This document shows positions 19,172 through 21,783 of a stretch of 21,783 bases of DNA, one piece after another (the first letter of the stretch is position 1; every line of letters starts with the position of its first letter). This DNA comes from a virus, in IMG/VR virus record IMGVR_UViG_3300042542_001845, positions 1-21,783 of that record. One strand, 5' to 3'. The position numbers were made by a program, and so were the translations under genes. The notes beneath the pieces are model-generated. The model made no database searches, was not told where the DNA came from, and worked only from the letters and a program-made list of their open reading frames with translations.

Positions 19172-20630
19172 CCCGCTAGCGTTCGTACTGTACACATTCC
19201 CGTGGGGCCAAGCAGGCACACCGCTGGAACATTTCCCCGGCCCGCGTAAATGGCAACGCCAGATACTAGCTGACTTGCGTGACCACATAAAAGAGAACAA
19301 CGGTAAGGTTGACTTCTCAACTGCACGGCTGGCGATTGCGTCAGGACGCGGTATTGGCAAGTCCGCTTTAGTGTCATGGCTGACGATATGGATGCTGTCA
19401 TCAAGGATCGGCAGCACTACCATCGTGTCGGCCAACTCCGAGGCGCAGTTGCGCTCGGTCACATGGGCAGAAATAACCAAGTGGCTAGCCATGAGCCTAA
19501 ACAGTCACTGGTTTGAGATAGCCGCCACACGCATCATGCCCGCCAAGTGGCTGACAGAACTGGTCGAGCGTGACCTCAAGAAAGGTACGCGTTACTGGTC
19601 AGTCGAAGGGCGGCTGTGGTCAGAAGAGAACCCTGACGCATACGCAGGGGTCCACAACTTCGACGGTGTGATGCTGATATTTGACGAAGCCAGCGGTATC
19701 CCAGACTCGATATGGTCCGTATCAGATGGTTTCTTCACAGAGAATACACCACATCGGTTCCATCTGGCGTTCTCCAACCCGCGGCGCAACACAGGCTATT
19801 TCTACGAAACGTTCCACAGCAAGCGGGCGTTCTGGTCAACACGCGTCATCGACGCACGCGATGTCGAGGGTACAGACAAACACCTGTACCAGCGCATTAT
19901 TGATGAGTACGGGCCAGACAGCTACCAAGCCAGTGTCGAAGTGTACGGTAACTTTCCATCAGAAGGTGACGATCAGTTTATCGGCAGCAATCTGGTCGAT
20001 GATGCCATGAAGCGTGCGCCTGTCAAAGATACTAGCGCGCCCATCGTCATAGGTGTGGACCCTGCACGGTTCGGGGCTGACGCTACGGTCATCGCTGTGC
20101 GCCAAGGACGTGACATCCTAGAGTTGCGGAGGCACCGCGGTGCGGACACTATGGAAGTGGCAGGCCATGTTATCGACGCCATAGAGCAGTTCCAGCCGGC
20201 GCTGGTCTGCATCGACGAAGGCGGACTAGGCGCCGGCGTCGTGGACAGGCTGAAAGAGCAGCGGTACAAGATACGCGGCGTAAACTTCGGCAACAAAGCT
20301 AAGAACCAGACCATGTGGGGTAACAAGCGCGCAGAGATGTGGGGCGCCATGCGTGACTGGCTCAGGACGGGCCACATCCCGACAGATAGGTTCCTGAAGA
20401 CGGACCTCATAAGCCCGCGGACCAAGCCTGACAGCAGGGGGACACTGTTCCTAGAAAGCAAGAAAGATATGAAGTCGCGCGGGCTGGCCTCGCCAGACGC
20501 AGCGGACGCCATAGCGGTCACGTTCGCGTTTCCTGTAGCATCTACTGATCCGCGTCTGACACGCGTTGACAAGCATCGTACAAGAGGCTATTCTCCCGGC
20601 GGAATATCTACATCGTGGATGGGCAGTTAA
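19095..20630 (+). CDS. terL: Terminase large subunit
   Basis: ATG 19095 has AGAGGA 8 nt upstream, within the terS gene (77-nt overlap). The 511-residue packaging motor has the ATPase with Walker A ASGRGIGKSA (82-91) and Walker B VMLIFDEASG (Asp197, Glu198), a coupling-type stretch HLAFSNP (223-229), and a C-terminal RNase H-like nuclease with VIGVDPARFGADATV (Asp322), LVCIDEGGLGAG (Asp374) and SPDAADAIA (Asp468, Asp471). It cuts concatemeric DNA and pumps it into the prohead through the portal encoded nearby. Its stop overlaps the next start (TAATG). Confidence 0.95.
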   Translation: MQAPIYSAQDEMELMARLWSPSLKDDPLAFVLYTFPWGQAGTPLEHFPGPRKWQRQILADLRDHIKENNGKVDFSTARLAIASGRGIGKSALVSWLTIWMLSSRIGSTTIVSANSEAQLRSVTWAEITKWLAMSLNSHWFEIAATRIMPAKWLTELVERDLKKGTRYWSVEGRLWSEENPDAYAGVHNFDGVMLIFDEASGIPDSIWSVSDGFFTENTPHRFHLAFSNPRRNTGYFYETFHSKRAFWSTRVIDARDVEGTDKHLYQRIIDEYGPDSYQASVEVYGNFPSEGDDQFIGSNLVDDAMKRAPVKDTSAPIVIGVDPARFGADATVIAVRQGRDILELRRHRGADTMEVAGHVIDAIEQFQPALVCIDEGGLGAGVVDRLKEQRYKIRGVNFGNKAKNQTMWGNKRAEMWGAMRDWLRTGHIPTDRFLKTDLISPRTKPDSRGTLFLESKKDMKSRGLASPDAADAIAVTFAFPVASTDPRLTRVDKHRTRGYSPGGISTSWMGS

Positions 20631-20896
20631 TGGCTGACAAGAAGAAATCAGTGTCGCTATCCGTTGGCAGAGGCGAGAAACTGCCTGTGTCAAAGGGTGC
20701 GGGCCTGACAGCCGCTGGCAGAGCCAAGTATAATGCTGCTACAGGTAGTAACTTAAAGGCGCCTGCGCCCAGCCCGAAAACAAAAGCAGATGCAGGACGC
20801 AAAGCGTCATTCTGCGCGCGCATGGGTGCAGTAGCTGCTAAGGCCAAAGACGGCGAACGCGCCAAAGCTAGTTTGAAAAGGTGGAAATGCCCATGA
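20630..20896 (+). CDS. Small basic protein, DUF6321-like
   Basis: ATG 20630 shares its A with the terL stop (TAATG), giving 88 residues. It contains GLTAAGRAKYNAATGSNLKA, PAPSPKTKADAGRKASFCAR and a C-terminal KASLKRWKCP. I recall this KGLTAxGRxKYNxATGSNLKAP...RKSFCARM pattern as a small domain (DUF6321, by memory) in many aquatic and other phages, generally near terminase genes; its function is unknown. The protein is highly basic, so DNA or RNA binding is plausible. Confidence 0.72.
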   Translation: MADKKKSVSLSVGRGEKLPVSKGAGLTAAGRAKYNAATGSNLKAPAPSPKTKADAGRKASFCARMGAVAAKAKDGERAKASLKRWKCP

Positions 20897-21054
20897 AACC
20901 CGGACTGTACGCAAATATCCATGCTAAAAAAGCCCGCATAGCTGCTGGCTCTGGTGAGAAAATGCGTAAGGTAGGCTCTAAGGGCGCCCCCACCGCCAAG
21001 GATTTCAAAGAAAGCGCCAAAACCGCTAAAAAACCAGCTAAGAAGGGTAAGTAA
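20893..21054 (+). CDS. Very small Lys-rich phage protein, 53 residues
   Basis: The ATG overlaps the preceding TGA (ATGA). The product starts MKPGLYANIHAKKARIAAGS and has GEKMRKVGSKGAPTAKDFKE before a Lys/Ala-rich end. I recall the 'YANIHaK..RI..GSGEKMRKpGskGAPT' motif as conserved among many phage small proteins (possibly DUF5872, by memory). Function unknown; it may bind nucleic acid through its lysines. It lies in a run of four basic small genes between terminase and portal. Confidence 0.72.
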   Translation: MKPGLYANIHAKKARIAAGSGEKMRKVGSKGAPTAKDFKESAKTAKKPAKKGK

Positions 21055-21453
21055 ATGCCAGCATATAAAGGTTCAAAAGTTTTAGGGACTCTTCGGGGTG
21101 GAGTTAGTGCTAAAGGTGGCACGGCTCCAGTTGCAGGAAAAACAGGCACTCAGGGCGCGCGCACAACCGACCCTAAAATGGTGGGTAAACCTACCATGAG
21201 CAACAAAAATAACGACCCTAACAACACATACACACGCGCTATGTCATCGCCAAAACCAAAAGCGCCGCCAGTTGTTAGCGCCGCTGAACGCGCTGCAATT
21301 GCTAACCGCGACCCAGCCCGCAAAGCAGCAGCCGCAAAGATTATGGCACGCGAAGGCACAACAAGCGCGGCAGGCGGTCGTTCAACAGCCAAGCCGCAGA
21401 TCATTCGTACCACTACGGCGATGAAGCCAACTCCAATGGGCAAAAAGCGTTAA
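21055..21453 (+). CDS. Basic low-complexity protein, 132 residues
   Basis: The ATG follows the previous stop without a gap; AAGGGTAAG lies just before it. The sequence is rich in Ala, Lys, Thr, Gly and Pro with almost no hydrophobic core (SKVLGTLRGGVSAKGGTAPV; then RDPARKAAAAKIMAREGTTS) and ends MGKKR. It is probably disordered and positively charged. No family is recognised; it could condense or coat nucleic acid or interact with head proteins. Confidence 0.65.
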   Translation: MPAYKGSKVLGTLRGGVSAKGGTAPVAGKTGTQGARTTDPKMVGKPTMSNKNNDPNNTYTRAMSSPKPKAPPVVSAAERAAIANRDPARKAAAAKIMAREGTTSAAGGRSTAKPQIIRTTTAMKPTPMGKKR

Positions 21454-21455
21454 TT

Positions 21456-21593
21456 ATGCCCCTTACTAAGTCACCCAGCAAAGCTGCGTTCCGCAAGAAC
21501 ATCAAAGCAGAAGTAAATGCGGGTAAACCTGTGAAACAAGCCGTCGCCATCGCTTACAGCGTGAAGCGCGCCGCCAGCAAAGGCAAGAAATAA
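21456..21593 (+). CDS. Small basic phage protein with KQAVAIAYS motif, 45 residues
   Basis: ATG 21456 follows the previous stop by 2 nt. The product is MPLTKSPSKAAFRKNIKAEV, then NAGKPVKQAVAIAYSVKRAA, SKGKK. The 'aGKP.KQAVAIAYSvkR.A' segment is a motif I recall from many short phage proteins, alone or as a tail of others, with no firm function. It probably forms two helices with basic ends. Confidence 0.7.
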   Translation: MPLTKSPSKAAFRKNIKAEVNAGKPVKQAVAIAYSVKRAASKGKK

Positions 21594-21596
21594 TCT

Positions 21597-21783
21597 ATGG
21601 CCGACCCCACAGGCATTGAAGCGGCAGGAAAAGTTGCCAACGTAGGATCGAACGCGCCTAAGACAACGCGCGACGATCACGATAAGATGGCTACCATGCG
21701 TAGCCGTCTTACGATGGCGCAGGCTGCGTATTCAGACAGCCGTGAGGACGAACTAGACGATCTACGCTTTATGGCCGGCAGCC
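21597..21783 (+). CDS. Portal protein (P22-like), 3' end cut by window
   Basis: The frame starts at ATG 21597, 3 nt after the previous stop, with AAAGGCAAG upstream, and runs off the window after 62 codons. The N-terminal part is polar; MRSRLTMAQAAYSDSREDEL followed by DDLRFMAGS resembles the first helix of P22-type portal proteins, in which a charged helix ends in a 'D.rF..G' motif. A portal just after terL is the normal phage order. The portal is the twelve-subunit DNA channel of the head. Confidence 0.65.
   Translation, partial: MADPTGIEAAGKVANVGSNAPKTTRDDHDKMATMRSRLTMAQAAYSDSREDELDDLRFMAGS

Overview
The window is an internal segment of a tailed double-stranded DNA phage genome (or a closely related prophage). 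It is moderately GC-rich, tightly packed, and built from modules typical of phages of Gram-negative, probably proteobacterial, hosts: Shine-Dalgarno sites of the AAGGAG type, ATGA stop/start couplings, a GH19 endolysin and a lipoprotein signal peptide. No integrase, repressor or tRNA is recognisable. The host is not named by the sequence; an alphaproteobacterium is only a guess from the look of the small accessory proteins.

Layout. (1) 1-3762, plus strand: the end of the structural module, two large Ala-rich proteins of the internal-virion/ejection type. The first is cut by the window edge. (2) 3765-5620, plus strand: a lysis cassette with a coiled-coil/TM protein, a Cys-rich lipoprotein, two related membrane proteins (the second with an EF-hand-like loop), a GH19 endolysin and a small TM protein. 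(3) 5617-7496, minus strand: two small proteins, an SNF2-type helicase and a VRR-NUC nuclease. These converge on the lysis genes with overlapping stop codons. (4) 7593-13904, plus strand: a DUF2800/Cas4-like nuclease, a 220-residue protein in the place usually held by a phage ssDNA-binding protein, a 43-residue membrane peptide, a family A DNA polymerase with 3'-5' exonuclease, and a primase-helicase. A strong terminator follows, possibly ending a short RNA with its own promoter. (5) 14024-17617, minus strand: a long operon of at least fourteen very small genes, almost all coupled through ATGA/GTGA/TAATG overlaps or one repeated 12-nt ribosome-binding leader. It includes an RMF-like protein and two micro-ORFs of 19 and 29 codons encoding single hydrophobic helices. 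(6) 17618-18673: about 1.06 kb with no convincing gene but dense repeats: GAGGGTA boxes, four AATGAC iterons, a consensus DnaA box in an AT-rich stretch, seven GACGTC palindromes, a 16-bp perfect palindrome, and four TTAA-centred operators. (7) 18674-21783, plus strand: small and large terminase subunits, four small basic proteins, and the start of the portal gene, cut by the window edge.

How it fits together. Modules 3 and 4 supply DNA unwinding, nuclease, priming and synthesis. Region 6 is the best candidate for the replication origin and the main regulatory switch: it lies between the divergent minus-strand early operon and the plus-strand packaging genes and has a plausible promoter at each end. 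The small-gene operon has the size, strand and position of early host-takeover genes. The most unusual items are the origin/operator region, the coupled hydrophobic micro-ORFs, the RMF-like protein, the candidate short RNA after the primase, and the EF-hand loop on a holin-like protein.
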